A stretch of DNA of 64,000 nt from an uncultured Pseudomonas sp. (GCF_943846705.1 NZ_OX044366.1:992001-1056000); one strand, 5' to 3'. Shown: positions 34,780 to 43,650, counted from the first letter of the stretch. Numbers and translations are program-made. Notes: generated by a model not told the origin, from the sequence alone.

Positions 34780-35712
34780 TTAATCCACTTCACGTGGCTG
34801 TACCTTGGCCGGCTCTTTGCGCAACACATAGAACAGGTTGGGCTCGCTGACGATATAAATATTGCCGTCCGCATCCATGGTCACCCCTTCGGCCTGACCG
34901 ATGCCACGCTGCAGGCCGTTCATGCCGCGGGCCAGGCTGATAAAGCTGACCGGCTCGCCCTGCTCGTTCACCTCCAGCAGCAGCCGCGACTCATCCGATA
35001 GCACCAACGCATGGCCGGTGCGGGCGTCGTAGGTCAACGAGGAAATATCGCGCAGAAACAGCTGCTCGGAGGCGAGCGGTTGCAAGGTACCGGCCGCCCC
35101 ATCCTCGCCGGGGAACGGCAGGCTGAACAGCCCCAGCGGGCCACGCTCCTTGCCCAGCAACACGCGTTCATTGCGCGAGTCCCAGGCAATACCCTCGAAG
35201 CCCTTATTGCCAGCATCGGCAAAGCCCAGGTCATAGGAGGGGTGATCCGTAAACTCCAAGCTGCGAGTCAGTGCGCCCAGTTTGAAAGTGGTGAGGGTGC
35301 GCTTGCGCTCATCGATGATCGCCAAACGACCGCCGGAGAGCACCTCCACGCCTTCGGGATTGGCAAAACCATGCAGATCGATACGCCGCATCACCTGGCC
35401 ATCCAGGCTCAGCTCGATCAGTTGTGGGGACTTACCGGTGACAGCGAACAGCGTGTTGCTCTCGGCACTGTAAGTCAGCCCGGACAGCTCATCATGCTCT
35501 AGGCCCTGCAAGGGCTTGCCTTGCAGCACCGCCCGATACCCCGGCAACCAGATACTCTGCGCCTGCTCGGCGGCGCTCACACGCTGCTCTTTGGCCCAGA
35601 ACGACAGTCGGTCATCCCAGTGCAGATAATTCGCCGCCAACAGGCCAGCACCGAGCAGCACACACAGCAGCAGCCAGCGCAGACGCACCAGCCGGAAAAT
35701 CCAGATCGACAT
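34780..35712 (-). CDS. SdiA-regulated (YjiK) family membrane-anchored propeller protein
   Basis: A 310-residue protein with one N-terminal membrane anchor (about 8-27) and a periplasmic beta-propeller of the PF06977/YjiK family (HDELSGLTYSAESNTLFAVT, NKGFEGIAWDSRNERVLL, GQAEGVTMDADGNIYIVSEP). Function is unknown; the E. coli gene was named from its response to SdiA. The repeated G-x-x-W-D and E-G-V-x-x-D units suggest metal-stabilised blades. It appears monocistronic. Confidence 0.88.
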   Translation of the reverse strand: MSIWIFRLVRLRWLLLCVLLGAGLLAANYLHWDDRLSFWAKEQRVSAAEQAQSIWLPGYRAVLQGKPLQGLEHDELSGLTYSAESNTLFAVTGKSPQLIELSLDGQVMRRIDLHGFANPEGVEVLSGGRLAIIDERKRTLTTFKLGALTRSLEFTDHPSYDLGFADAGNKGFEGIAWDSRNERVLLGKERGPLGLFSLPFPGEDGAAGTLQPLASEQLFLRDISSLTYDARTGHALVLSDESRLLLEVNEQGEPVSFISLARGMNGLQRGIGQAEGVTMDADGNIYIVSEPNLFYVLRKEPAKVQPREVD

Positions 35713-35834
35713 CGCACACTACTCATAAGAACGATGGCCATCAGACTAGCGAGCAACGCTTAAGTTTCTGTTAACCCCCCAGCCAGTGGACACCTCCAAG
35801 TGCCCGCCACGTATAGCTGAGGGCTAAGCGCTGG

Positions 35835-36500
35835 TTACAGGGCGCGACTGGCGAAGCGGCTATGGCCCAACAACTCCAGCACCAGCTCATCGCCTTTATG
35901 CAGCGCACCCACACCAGCGGGTGTGCCGGTGAGAATCACATCGCCCGGCTGCAGGCTGAAATGGCCGCAGATGTGCTGGATCATCGGCAGAATCGGATTG
36001 AGCATGTCGCGGCTGTTGCCGTCCTGCCGCACCTCACCGTTGATCGCCAGGCGAATACCGATATCGCTCAGGTCCTCAACCGCATCACCCGGCACGAAGG
36101 GCGCGAGTACGCAGGCGCCGTCGAACGACTTGGCGGTTTCCCAGGGGTAGCCCTTGGCCTTGAGCGTGGCTTGCAGGTCGCGCAAGGTCAGGTCCAACGC
36201 CGGGGCGAAGCCGGAAATGGCGTCCAGCACTTCCTCGGCATTCGGCGTACGCGACAGCGGCTTGCCAATCAGCACGGCGATTTCCGCCTCGTAATGCACG
36301 TCGCCCTTACCCTCGACCAGGGTGAAGCCATCATCCAGCGCCACCACACAGCTGCCGGCTTTGATAAACAGCAACGGCTCGGTGGGCAGCGGATTGTTCA
36401 GTTCTTTGGCGTGTTCGGCGTAGTTACGACCGATGCACACCACTTTGCCCATGGGAAAGTGGATGTGGGTGCCATCGACATACTGATGCTGGTAGCTCAT
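35835..36500 (-). CDS. Fumarylacetoacetate hydrolase family protein
   Basis: A 221-residue FAH-superfamily enzyme with the metal site Glu71/Glu73 (VHYEAEIAVLIGK) and Asp in FAPALDLTLRDLQ, plus VVCIGRNYAEHAKEL and ILTGTPAGVGAL. Members of this size (YcgM/FAHD1 type) act as acylpyruvate hydrolases or oxaloacetate decarboxylases. The start MSYQHQYVDG at 36500 follows AGGAGTTGCCC and replaces a longer open frame. It lies downstream of, and in the same direction as, the D-2-hydroxyglutarate dehydrogenase. Confidence 0.9.
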   Translation of the reverse strand: MSYQHQYVDGTHIHFPMGKVVCIGRNYAEHAKELNNPLPTEPLLFIKAGSCVVALDDGFTLVEGKGDVHYEAEIAVLIGKPLSRTPNAEEVLDAISGFAPALDLTLRDLQATLKAKGYPWETAKSFDGACVLAPFVPGDAVEDLSDIGIRLAINGEVRQDGNSRDMLNPILPMIQHICGHFSLQPGDVILTGTPAGVGALHKGDELVLELLGHSRFASRAL

Positions 36501-36650
36501 GGGCAACTCCTTATGGGAATACGGTGCTCGGCTCTTTGTGCGAGCAGTTATGCGGGGCGAATGAAGCCGCCCTACGATCTGCATAGTTGATCGCCCATAG
36601 TGGGCAACTCAGCGCGGACTGTCGCTTCGACGAAAGATTAAATCAGCTTG

Positions 36651-36774
36651 CTGAAAGCGTCGCGAGCGAAGGTAGGCAAGGCGGCGGAGTCGGGAAAAAG
36701 CGCAGTTGGTTAGTGCCAATGAGCATTTTTCCTGACTCCGCCAACGCAGCATGACCGAGTGCAGTAGCTTTCAG
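36651..36774. repeat. Nested inverted-repeat element (MITE-like) overlapping a stop codon
   Basis: Outer arms CTGAAAGC (36651-36658) / GCTTTCAG (36767-36774) enclose inner arms GGCGGAGTCGGGAAAAA (36683-36699) / TTTTTCCTGACTCCGCC (36726-36742), the inner pair with one mismatch. The 124-base unit has no coding capacity. The right outer arm contains the TGA stop of the dehydrogenase gene. The shape suggests a small dispersed mobile element or a structured RNA/terminator at the 3' end of that gene. Confidence 0.65.
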
Positions 36775-38165
36775 AGCGGGAAAATCTTGCCCGGGTTCAT
36801 AATCCCGTTCGGGTCGAACGCCGCCTTGATCGCCTTCATATAGCCAATCTCGGCGTCCGAGCGGCTGTAAGTCAGGTAATCGCGCTTGGTCATGCCCACG
36901 CCATGTTCGGCGCTGATCGAGCCGTTGTACTTCTGCACGGTCTCGAACACCCACTTATTCACCGTCGCGCACTTGGCGAAGAACTCGTCCTTGGACAAGT
37001 TCTCCGGCTTCAAGATATTCAGGTGCAGGTTGCCGTCACCGATATGGCCGAACCAGACGATCTCGAAGTCCGGGTAATGCTCACCGACGATGGCGTCGAT
37101 ATCGTGCAGAAACGCCGGCACTTTCGACACAGTGACCGAGATATCGTTCTTGTACGGCGTCCAGTGGCTGATGGTCTCGGAGATGTACTCGCGCAGCTTC
37201 CACAGGTTCTGCAGCTGCTGCTCGCTCTGGCTCATCACGCCGTCGAGCACCCAGCCTTGCTCGACGCAATGCTCGAAGGTGGCCAGGGCCGCTTCGGCGA
37301 CTTCTTCGGTGCTGGCTTCGAATTCCAGCAACGCATAGAACTGGCATTCTGTTTCAAACGCCGCGGGCACATCGCCGCGGGCCATGATCTTGGCCAGGGC
37401 CTTGTCGGAGAAGAACTCGAAGGCGGTCAGATCCAGCTTGTTCTGGAAGGCGTGCAGCACCGGCATGATCGAGTCGAAGTCCGGCGTGCCGAGCACCATC
37501 GCGGTGAGGTTCTTCGGCGCACGGTCAAGGCGCATGGTGGCCTCGACGACAAAGCCCAGGGTGCCTTCGGCGCCGATAAACAGCTGACGCATGTCATAGC
37601 CGGTGGCGTTCTTGATCAGGTCCTTGTTCAGCTCCAGCAACTCGCCGGTGCCGGTGACCACTTTCAGCCCAGCCACCCAGTTGCGGGTCATGCCGTAGCG
37701 AATCACCTTGATCCCGCCGGCATTGGTGCCGATGTTGCCGCCAATCTGGCTGGAGCCCGCCGAGGCGAAATCCACCGGGTAATACAGGCCTTTATCTTCG
37801 GCAAACATCTGCAGCTGCTTGGTCACCACGCCTGGCTGACACACGGCGGTGCGGTCGAATTCGTTGAATTCGAGAATTTGATTCATGTAGTCGAACGACA
37901 CCACCACTTCGCCATTGGCCGCCACTGCGCCAGCAGAAAGCCCGGTACGCCCGCCCGATGGCACCAGCGCGACCTTGTGCTGATTGGCCCAACGGACGAT
38001 GGCCTGCACCTGCTCGATGCTCTTGGGGAAGGCAATTGCCAAGGGCGCTGGGGCGAAATGCTTGGTCCAGTCCTTGCCGAAGGCATTCAGGGAATCGGCA
38101 TCGGTCAGCACTTTGCCGGGCTCAACCAGGGTCTTCAGCTCTTCGATCAGCGCAGGGTTGGTCAT
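36771..38165 (-). CDS. D-2-hydroxyglutarate dehydrogenase (FAD, GlcD/D2HGDH family)
   Basis: A 464-residue flavoprotein. The PCMH-type FAD domain (about 40-215) has VPSGGRTGLSAGAV and GGNIGTNAGGIKVIRYG; the C-terminal FAD-oxidase domain has GHIGDGNLHLNI and ISAEHGVGMTKRDYL. In Pseudomonas, the PA0317-type enzyme reoxidises D-2-hydroxyglutarate, the side product formed when SerA regenerates NAD with 2-oxoglutarate. Divergence from serA at 186 bases supports that role. The stop codon lies in a nested inverted-repeat element. Confidence 0.9.
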   Translation of the reverse strand: MTNPALIEELKTLVEPGKVLTDADSLNAFGKDWTKHFAPAPLAIAFPKSIEQVQAIVRWANQHKVALVPSGGRTGLSAGAVAANGEVVVSFDYMNQILEFNEFDRTAVCQPGVVTKQLQMFAEDKGLYYPVDFASAGSSQIGGNIGTNAGGIKVIRYGMTRNWVAGLKVVTGTGELLELNKDLIKNATGYDMRQLFIGAEGTLGFVVEATMRLDRAPKNLTAMVLGTPDFDSIMPVLHAFQNKLDLTAFEFFSDKALAKIMARGDVPAAFETECQFYALLEFEASTEEVAEAALATFEHCVEQGWVLDGVMSQSEQQLQNLWKLREYISETISHWTPYKNDISVTVSKVPAFLHDIDAIVGEHYPDFEIVWFGHIGDGNLHLNILKPENLSKDEFFAKCATVNKWVFETVQKYNGSISAEHGVGMTKRDYLTYSRSDAEIGYMKAIKAAFDPNGIMNPGKIFPL

Positions 38166-38238
38166 CTACGGAACTCTCATACGATTCATGGTCACCCTGA
38201 GCACGCTTCATCTGCCAGGGTAGGTGTTTCGCGGGGCT

Positions 38239-38254
38239 CGTATGCTAGCATACG
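38239..38254. promoter_or_regulatory. Perfect 16-bp palindrome in the dehydrogenase-serA spacer
   Basis: CGTATGCTAGCATACG, inside a wider dyad of about 15-base arms with two mismatches (GGGGCT to the left, CCCCCC to the right). It lies between divergent genes of one metabolic cycle, 73 bases before the dehydrogenase start and 98 before serA. TATGCT may double as a -10 element. A regulator cannot be named. Confidence 0.5.
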
Positions 38255-38351
38255 CCCCCCGTGAATCATGCCTCTTAGCCGATCTGCGGGTGCAGTCAGC
38301 ACTGCCGCTGACCCTTCCCTGACACCATTACGTGGGACAACAGGTACTCCG

Positions 38352-39581
38352 ATGAGCAAGACCTCTCTCGACAAGAGCAAGATCAAGTTCCTTCTTCTTG
38401 AAGGCGTCCACCAGAATGCAGTGGATACCCTGAAGGCCGCTGGTTACACCAACATCGAGTACCTCAAGGGCGCGCTCTCCGACGACGAGCTGAAAGAAAA
38501 GATCGCCGACGCGCACTTTATCGGTATCCGTTCGCGCACCCAACTGACCGAAGAAGTCCTCGACTGCGCCAAGCGCCTGGTCGCCGTCGGCTGCTTCTGC
38601 ATCGGCACCAACCAGGTCAACCTGGAAGCCGCTCGTGAGCGCGGTATCGCGGTGTTCAATGCACCGTTCTCCAACACCCGTTCGGTCGCCGAGCTGGTGC
38701 TGGCCCAAGCGATCCTGCTGCTGCGCGGCATCCCCGAGAAGAACGCCTCCTGCCACCGTGGCGGCTGGATCAAATCGGCAGCCAACTCCTTCGAAATCCG
38801 CGGTAAGAAGCTGGGTATCGTCGGTTACGGCTCGATCGGCACGCAGCTCTCGGTACTCGCCGAGTCCCTGGGCATGCAGGTGTTCTTCTACGACACCGTG
38901 ACCAAACTGCCGCTGGGTAACGCCACCCAGATCGCCAAACTGCATGACCTGCTGGGCCTGTGCGACATCGTGTCGCTGCACGTACCTGAGCTGCCGTCCA
39001 CCCAGTGGATGATCGGCGAGGCGGAAATCCGTGCAATGAAGAAGGGCGGCATCCTGATCAACGCCGCTCGCGGCACCGTGGTCGAGTTGGATCACCTGGC
39101 TGCAGCGATCAAGGACGAGCACCTGATCGGCGCGGCCATCGACGTATTCCCGGTCGAGCCCAAGTCCAACGACGAAGAGTTCGAAAGCCCGCTGCGTGGC
39201 CTGGACCGGGTGATTCTCACTCCGCACATCGGTGGCTCTACCGCCGAAGCGCAGGCCAACATTGGCCTGGAAGTGGCCGAGAAGCTGGTCAAGTACAGCG
39301 ACAACGGTACCTCGGTGTCCTCGGTCAACTTCCCTGAAGTGGCCCTGCCGGCGCATCCGGGCAAGCACCGCCTGTTGCACATCCACGCTAACATCCCGGG
39401 CGTGATGAGCGAAATCAACAACGTGTTCGCCGAGAACGGCATCAACATCTCCGGCCAGTTTCTGCAGACCAATGCCAAAGTGGGTTATGTGGTGATCGAC
39501 GTCGACGCCGAATACTCCGACCTGGCGCTGGAGAAGCTGCAACACGTGAAAGGCACTATCCGTAGCCGCGTACTGTTCTAA
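38352..39581 (+). CDS. serA: D-3-phosphoglycerate dehydrogenase
   Basis: A 409-residue enzyme of the E. coli type (410), making 3-phosphohydroxypyruvate, the first step of serine synthesis. The Rossmann glycine motif is GIVGYGSIGTQLSVLAE; the catalytic region includes NAARGTVVE and ILTPHIGGSTAEAQ; the C-terminal ACT domain (about 335-409) binds serine for feedback control. The ATG at 38352 is chosen; an upstream frame extension from 38268 is not family-like. A terminator follows 17 bases after the stop. Confidence 0.96.
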   Translation: MSKTSLDKSKIKFLLLEGVHQNAVDTLKAAGYTNIEYLKGALSDDELKEKIADAHFIGIRSRTQLTEEVLDCAKRLVAVGCFCIGTNQVNLEAARERGIAVFNAPFSNTRSVAELVLAQAILLLRGIPEKNASCHRGGWIKSAANSFEIRGKKLGIVGYGSIGTQLSVLAESLGMQVFFYDTVTKLPLGNATQIAKLHDLLGLCDIVSLHVPELPSTQWMIGEAEIRAMKKGGILINAARGTVVELDHLAAAIKDEHLIGAAIDVFPVEPKSNDEEFESPLRGLDRVILTPHIGGSTAEAQANIGLEVAEKLVKYSDNGTSVSSVNFPEVALPAHPGKHRLLHIHANIPGVMSEINNVFAENGINISGQFLQTNAKVGYVVIDVDAEYSDLALEKLQHVKGTIRSRVLF

Positions 39582-39598
39582 GCCGCGCGCCACGCAAG

Positions 39599-39627
39599 AA
39601 AAAGGGAAGCTTCGGCTTCCCTTTTTT
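39599..39627 (+). terminator. Rho-independent terminator of serA
   Basis: AAAAAGGGAAGC, loop TTCG, GCTTCCC then six T: a perfect stem with a stable tetraloop and a T-run. Confidence 0.95.
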
Positions 39628-39648
39628 ATGCCCGTAAAACGGACGTCA

Positions 39649-39753
39649 CGTAGGTTGGGTTAGCGGCGCCTGTGGTTTATCCACAGTCGCCACGAATCTC
39701 ATGCGCCGTGTAACCCAACAGCATGGCTATCGCTGAGTTCAACCCATCCTACG
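39649..39753. repeat. Intergenic repeat A, second copy, overlapping the DUF523 stop
   Basis: CGTAGGTTGGGTTAGCGGCG (39649-39668) and the inverse-type end TTCAACCCATCCTACGC (about 39737-39753) bound 105 bases. The inner GCCGTGTAACCCAACAGCAT (about 39705) matches the first copy at 27574 in most positions. The right end supplies the TAG of the DUF523 gene (39749-39751). Confidence 0.75.
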
Positions 39754-40249
39754 CAAGCGACTGGGCTTCAAGCGCGCCCAGCGCCGCTTCGGCAGCCGCC
39801 AGCTCTTCTTCGCTAAACACCTGCACCCCGGCGCGGCGCAAAGCCGCTGCCGTCACACCTTCGCCCGCCACTTTGGTGCCGCTGAAACTGCCGTCGTAGT
39901 TCTCCTGATTACCGCACGACGGGCTGCGCGCCTTGAGCAGGGCGATACGGATGCCATGCTGCGCGACCAAGGCCAGCGCTTGCGCGGCCCCGGAAACAAA
40001 GGCGGCGGTGACATCCTCACCGTCTACGGTCAGCACTGGCAGCAATCCATCGAGCACCTGCGCGCCCTGGCCACCGAGGATTTCTGCCGGCGCACGCGGG
40101 GTTGGCAGGCCACCGGCGACTTCCGGGCACAACGCCACCACCCGCCCTTCCTGCTGCCAACGCTCAAGCAGGGCAAATGGGCCATGGGCACCGCCGTCAT
40201 AGCGCACGCGCTGGCCCAGCAGGCACCGGCTGATCAGTATTTTCTGCAT
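39749..40249 (-). CDS. DUF523 family protein (YbbK type)
   Basis: A 166-residue protein with the DUF523 Cys motifs: ISRCLLGQRVRYDGG, ALCPEVAGGLPTPR and ARSPSCGNQENYDG. The conserved Cys and S-P-S-C-G pattern suggests a metal or cluster site; the function is unproven. In relatives it can be fused to DUF1722. The last codons and the stop fall within a dispersed repeat, so the C-terminus may differ from relatives. Confidence 0.85.
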   Translation of the reverse strand: MQKILISRCLLGQRVRYDGGAHGPFALLERWQQEGRVVALCPEVAGGLPTPRAPAEILGGQGAQVLDGLLPVLTVDGEDVTAAFVSGAAQALALVAQHGIRIALLKARSPSCGNQENYDGSFSGTKVAGEGVTAAALRRAGVQVFSEEELAAAEAALGALEAQSLA

Positions 40250-40270
40250 AACGGCCTCACATTCAGCAGG

Positions 40271-40903
40271 CTAAAGCAGCCCAGTTCCACGGCGGCGCAG
40301 CCAGCCCGTGAGCGACAGGCGCTCACGGGTGGCCGGCAGCACTTCATGGGGCATGTCCGCCGAGAGAAACACCAGCAAGCTGCCCGCCTGGGGCAATACG
40401 TCGTGCTGGCTACCATCGGCTAAGTGCAGGCGCAGCGCGCCGCCCTGCTCGGCCTGCCACGCCTCATTGAGGTAAAACACCACGGAGACCGCGCGCCGGT
40501 CATCATCACGAAAACGATCCAGGTGGCGCTTGTAATAGGCGCCAGGCGGATACAGGGCAAAGTGGCTTTCGAAATCCTCCAGCCCCAGATACAGCGCCTG
40601 ATTCAAGGCTCCACGCAACTCGTCCATAACCGCCAGGTACTGATCGCAGGCGGCGCTCTGCCCGGGCTCCAGCCATTGGATATGGTCACCACGCAGCCCC
40701 TCGTTGATAACCGCCAGGGCACTGCGGCCGACACCGGCCTGCACCAATAAACCAGCGGCTGCTCGCTTACGGCACTCTTCGGCCAGTTCAAGGGTCAGAG
40801 TGGGGACAATGAAGTGTGTTTGCAGTGACCAGCCGCGTTCGGCCAGGTCATCGATAATGCACGCCACACGGGCGCTGAGGTCGTTAGATGAGCAGGTGTT
40901 CAA
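40271..40903 (-). CDS. 2-oxoglutarate/Fe(II) oxygenase, prolyl-hydroxylase-like (PPHD type)
   Basis: A 210-residue dioxygenase. Iron ligands are His127 and Asp129 (YYKRHLDRF) and His186 (ADMPHEVLP); Arg195 is placed to bind 2-oxoglutarate. The family includes the Pseudomonas prolyl hydroxylase that modifies EF-Tu and affects virulence and iron responses. The only start that keeps the N-terminal helix is a TTG at 40903 with a weak ribosome site; a GTG at codon 13 is an alternative. It matches the recalled position of PA0310 near serA. Confidence 0.85.
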   Translation of the reverse strand: MNTCSSNDLSARVACIIDDLAERGWSLQTHFIVPTLTLELAEECRKRAAAGLLVQAGVGRSALAVINEGLRGDHIQWLEPGQSAACDQYLAVMDELRGALNQALYLGLEDFESHFALYPPGAYYKRHLDRFRDDDRRAVSVVFYLNEAWQAEQGGALRLHLADGSQHDVLPQAGSLLVFLSADMPHEVLPATRERLSLTGWLRRRGTGLL

Positions 40904-41025
40904 TGATCGCCCCGAAGGAATGAGTACCTACCTAAATATAGGTTTGCGATTCTAGCAGCCCGCCGACTGACCTCGACAAGCTCTTAATGCACACCGAAAA
41001 TAGCCGCCCCAAGAATGGAGTCACT

Positions 41026-41793
41026 ATGCGCGCCCTTGCCGTTGTTCTAACCCTGCTGCTGAGCCTGCCCGCCCTGGCCGATGACTACCTGCAGCTGTAT
41101 CAGGCGGCAGGCTGGCCGCAGCAGCGCATGCACTTCAGCGATGCCCTGCAAGCCGCCCAGGAGCGCTACCGCAGCAGCCTGCCGCCGGCGGTACACCAGG
41201 CGCTGGTGAACAACAGCAACCAGCGCTTTGCCGCCGCCGCCGTCGACCAGCGCGCGCAACAGGGCCTGCGTAACAGCCTCAGCCAACCGGCCAGCGCCTT
41301 GCAGTTTTTCCAGTCAGCGCTGGGCCGCAAGATTGTCGATGCCGAACTGCTCGCCACCCGCAGCGACCAACTGGCGCGTTATGCCGACGGCCTGCCGCGC
41401 ACTGAGGCCAGTGCCACCCGTCGCTTGCTGATTCGCCACCTGGCCCAGGCCCTGCCGGCCAAGGAAGCCGGTGCCGAAGTCAGCCTGGCGCTCGCCGGCG
41501 TGGCCGCTGACAGCCTCAGCCAGATGCTCCCCGGCCTGCTCGGTGGCGGCAGCGCGCAAGCCTTGCTCAATGGTCAGCGCCAGCGCCTGATGGAGCAGAT
41601 CGGTGCGGACCTGGATAACACCCTGCTGCACGTTTACCGTGAGTTGAGTGATGCCGAGCTGGAGGAATTTGTCAGCTTTGCTCAGTCCGACGTCGGCAAG
41701 GCCTACTACCAAGCAGCGCTGAGTGCTATCCGCGGCGGTCTGGCGGTTGGCCAGAGCACCGCCAACCTGGCCCCGGCACCCCGCGGGATCTAA
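41026..41793 (+). CDS. DUF2059 family exported protein
   Basis: A 255-residue precursor with signal peptide MRALAVVLTLLLSLPALADD. The C-terminal DUF2059 helix pair is near the end (YRELSDAELEEFVSFAQSDV, then GKAYYQAALSAI). The role is unknown; it is probably periplasmic. The start at 41026 follows GGAGTCACT. It converges on the hydrolase gene with 3' ends overlapping by 4 bases. It matches PA0309 in order as I recall. Confidence 0.85.
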   Translation: MRALAVVLTLLLSLPALADDYLQLYQAAGWPQQRMHFSDALQAAQERYRSSLPPAVHQALVNNSNQRFAAAAVDQRAQQGLRNSLSQPASALQFFQSALGRKIVDAELLATRSDQLARYADGLPRTEASATRRLLIRHLAQALPAKEAGAEVSLALAGVAADSLSQMLPGLLGGGSAQALLNGQRQRLMEQIGADLDNTLLHVYRELSDAELEEFVSFAQSDVGKAYYQAALSAIRGGLAVGQSTANLAPAPRGI

Positions 41794-42722
41794 CCCAGGC
41801 GCTGGCTGAGCCAGTCAAAATAGCGCTGGCGCAAGGCCGGCGCTTCATTGGCCAGGTGATGCCCGGCCTCGGGCAAACGCAGAATCTGCGGCGCAGCGAA
41901 CTTGTCTTGCAGCACCTTGAGGTTGTGCCGCCAGTCCACGGTCATATCCGCCTCACCCTGAATGATCAGCGGGCTGCGCGTGCTGCGCGGCGCGGCCTCG
42001 ATGTGCGGCACCCAGCGGCTCAGCGCAGCAATCCAGGCAGTTGGCAGGTTGCGCGGCTGCAGCGGGTCGTGGTGCTGGACGAACTCGATAAAGGCCGCAT
42101 CGCTGGAGTTGACGCTGAAGCGCCGTGGAATCTCGCTGACGAAGTGGCGCATCACCCGGTAGCTGAGTTGCGACCAGCCCCACGCCCGTGGCCGCACCAG
42201 CGGGGCCAGGAGAATGGTTTCGCCAACCTGCGCGACAGGCTCAGCGGTCAGCAGATAGTCGATCAGGATCGCCCCGCCGGTGCTCTGCCCACACAGGTGC
42301 CAGGGCGTTGGTAAATCCAGCTCAGCGGCTTCGCCCAGCAGCGCACGCAACACCGTCTGGTACTCAGCAAAATCACCGATGCTGGCACGTGCGCCGCTGG
42401 ACAGACCATGCCCCGGCAGATCGCAGGCCAGCACGGCAAAGCCCTGACCCAGCGCCCACTCGATCACATGCCGGTACAAGCCAACGTGATCGTAATAACC
42501 GTGCTGCAACACTAAGGTGGCGCGCGGCTGCTCTGGCCACCAAAGCTGCGTGGCAATCTGATAACCACCCGTCTGCAACCAGCCCATGCGGCTGCGTGCG
42601 GCCAGCGCATCGCTAAACCCATAAAACTGTCGGTACGCCTGCTCAGCCGGCGACAGCGCACCGGCTGCGGCCAAGGGTCGCAGACTGGCAATCAGGTTTT
42701 GCGGCTGAAACGGCTCAGGCAT
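41790..42722 (-). CDS. Alpha/beta hydrolase (monoacylglycerol-lipase-like)
   Basis: A 310-residue hydrolase. The nucleophile elbow is Ser147 in LCGQSTGG; an oxyanion H-G-Y-Y-D lies near residue 74; the lysophospholipase/Hydrolase_4 pattern CDLPGHGLSSG follows, with acid and His near IQGEADMTVDW and LPEAGHHLANE. It probably acts on an ester or lipid. No signal peptide. The start MPEPFQPQNL at 42722 has GGAAG 5 bases upstream, better than the ATG at 42761. Confidence 0.88.
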   Translation of the reverse strand: MPEPFQPQNLIASLRPLAAAGALSPAEQAYRQFYGFSDALAARSRMGWLQTGGYQIATQLWWPEQPRATLVLQHGYYDHVGLYRHVIEWALGQGFAVLACDLPGHGLSSGARASIGDFAEYQTVLRALLGEAAELDLPTPWHLCGQSTGGAILIDYLLTAEPVAQVGETILLAPLVRPRAWGWSQLSYRVMRHFVSEIPRRFSVNSSDAAFIEFVQHHDPLQPRNLPTAWIAALSRWVPHIEAAPRSTRSPLIIQGEADMTVDWRHNLKVLQDKFAAPQILRLPEAGHHLANEAPALRQRYFDWLSQRLG

Positions 42723-42844
42723 GGGGCTTCCATCGATCACAGGAGAATATTCGCAGGCCATCCGGGCCGGCTTTATCAGGGGGCGGATATTCAGCTGTCA
42801 CGCCAGCCATGGCAAGCTGCGCGCCTGTTAAGTGAAGACTGCCC

Positions 42845-43417
42845 ATGACCCGACCCTCGCGCAACACCCTGCTCGCCAGCCTGCTGATTTTGCTTTGGGG
42901 CGCCGCCATGCTCGCCGCTTACTGGTGGTATGAGGCGCGCTACCTGCGCAGTTTCAGCGAGCAGACCGCGCTGTTCTACGGGGAGCAACTGCGCCTGCCT
43001 GACGAGCTGGCCGGCCCGGGACCGATTCGTCTGGTGCATTTCTGGGATCCGGCCTGCCCGTGCAATATCGGCAACCAGCAGCACTTGGCCGATTTGACCG
43101 AACGTTTTGCCCCGCAAGGCGTGAGCTTTTATGCCGTGCAGAAGCCCGGCAGCACGGGCCAGCTGCCGAGCACCCTGAGCGCCCTGCAACCGCTCGCGGC
43201 ACTGCCCGGCAGCGGGCAAATTCCGGCCAGCCCGGCGGTGGCCGTCTGGGACCGCACAGGCCAACTGGCCTACTTCGGCCCCTACAGCGAAGGCGCCACC
43301 TGCACCTCCAGCAACAGTTTTATCGAGCCGATTCTCGATGCCCTGATCGCAGGTCGCCCAGTAAACGCCAGCAACACCTTGGCGGTGGGCTGCTTCTGCG
43401 ACTGGCAGAACGACTGA
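42845..43417 (+). CDS. Membrane-anchored thioredoxin-fold protein (DUF6436)
   Basis: A 190-residue protein with an N-terminal membrane helix (about 9-29) and a periplasmic thioredoxin-like domain. The redox centre position reads VHFWDPACPCN, with Cys71 and Cys73 as C-P-C rather than the usual C-x-x-C; a second Cys group is near the end (GATCTSS, VGCFCDW). This fits the DUF6436 family. A redox or metal role is inferred. It lies between a hydrolase and a chemoreceptor gene. Confidence 0.8.
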   Translation: MTRPSRNTLLASLLILLWGAAMLAAYWWYEARYLRSFSEQTALFYGEQLRLPDELAGPGPIRLVHFWDPACPCNIGNQQHLADLTERFAPQGVSFYAVQKPGSTGQLPSTLSALQPLAALPGSGQIPASPAVAVWDRTGQLAYFGPYSEGATCTSSNSFIEPILDALIAGRPVNASNTLAVGCFCDWQND

Positions 43418-43650
43418 CGGCTGCAGGCCAGTGCTGCGTGAGTACACGCAGAAGCGACCTCATGTCTAGATTCGGCATGCCGATACAACACCTGCCGCGG
43501 GCTCCGACGGGCTAATCTCGGCCCAACAACCCTCGACTAGAATTATACAAATGCAATAGCATGTACAACTTAACGCTCAACATGAGCGACTCGCCAAGGA
43601 TGGTTGCCACACTCACCGTGACTGCAACGCAACCTTTCGGGTCCCCCGCC

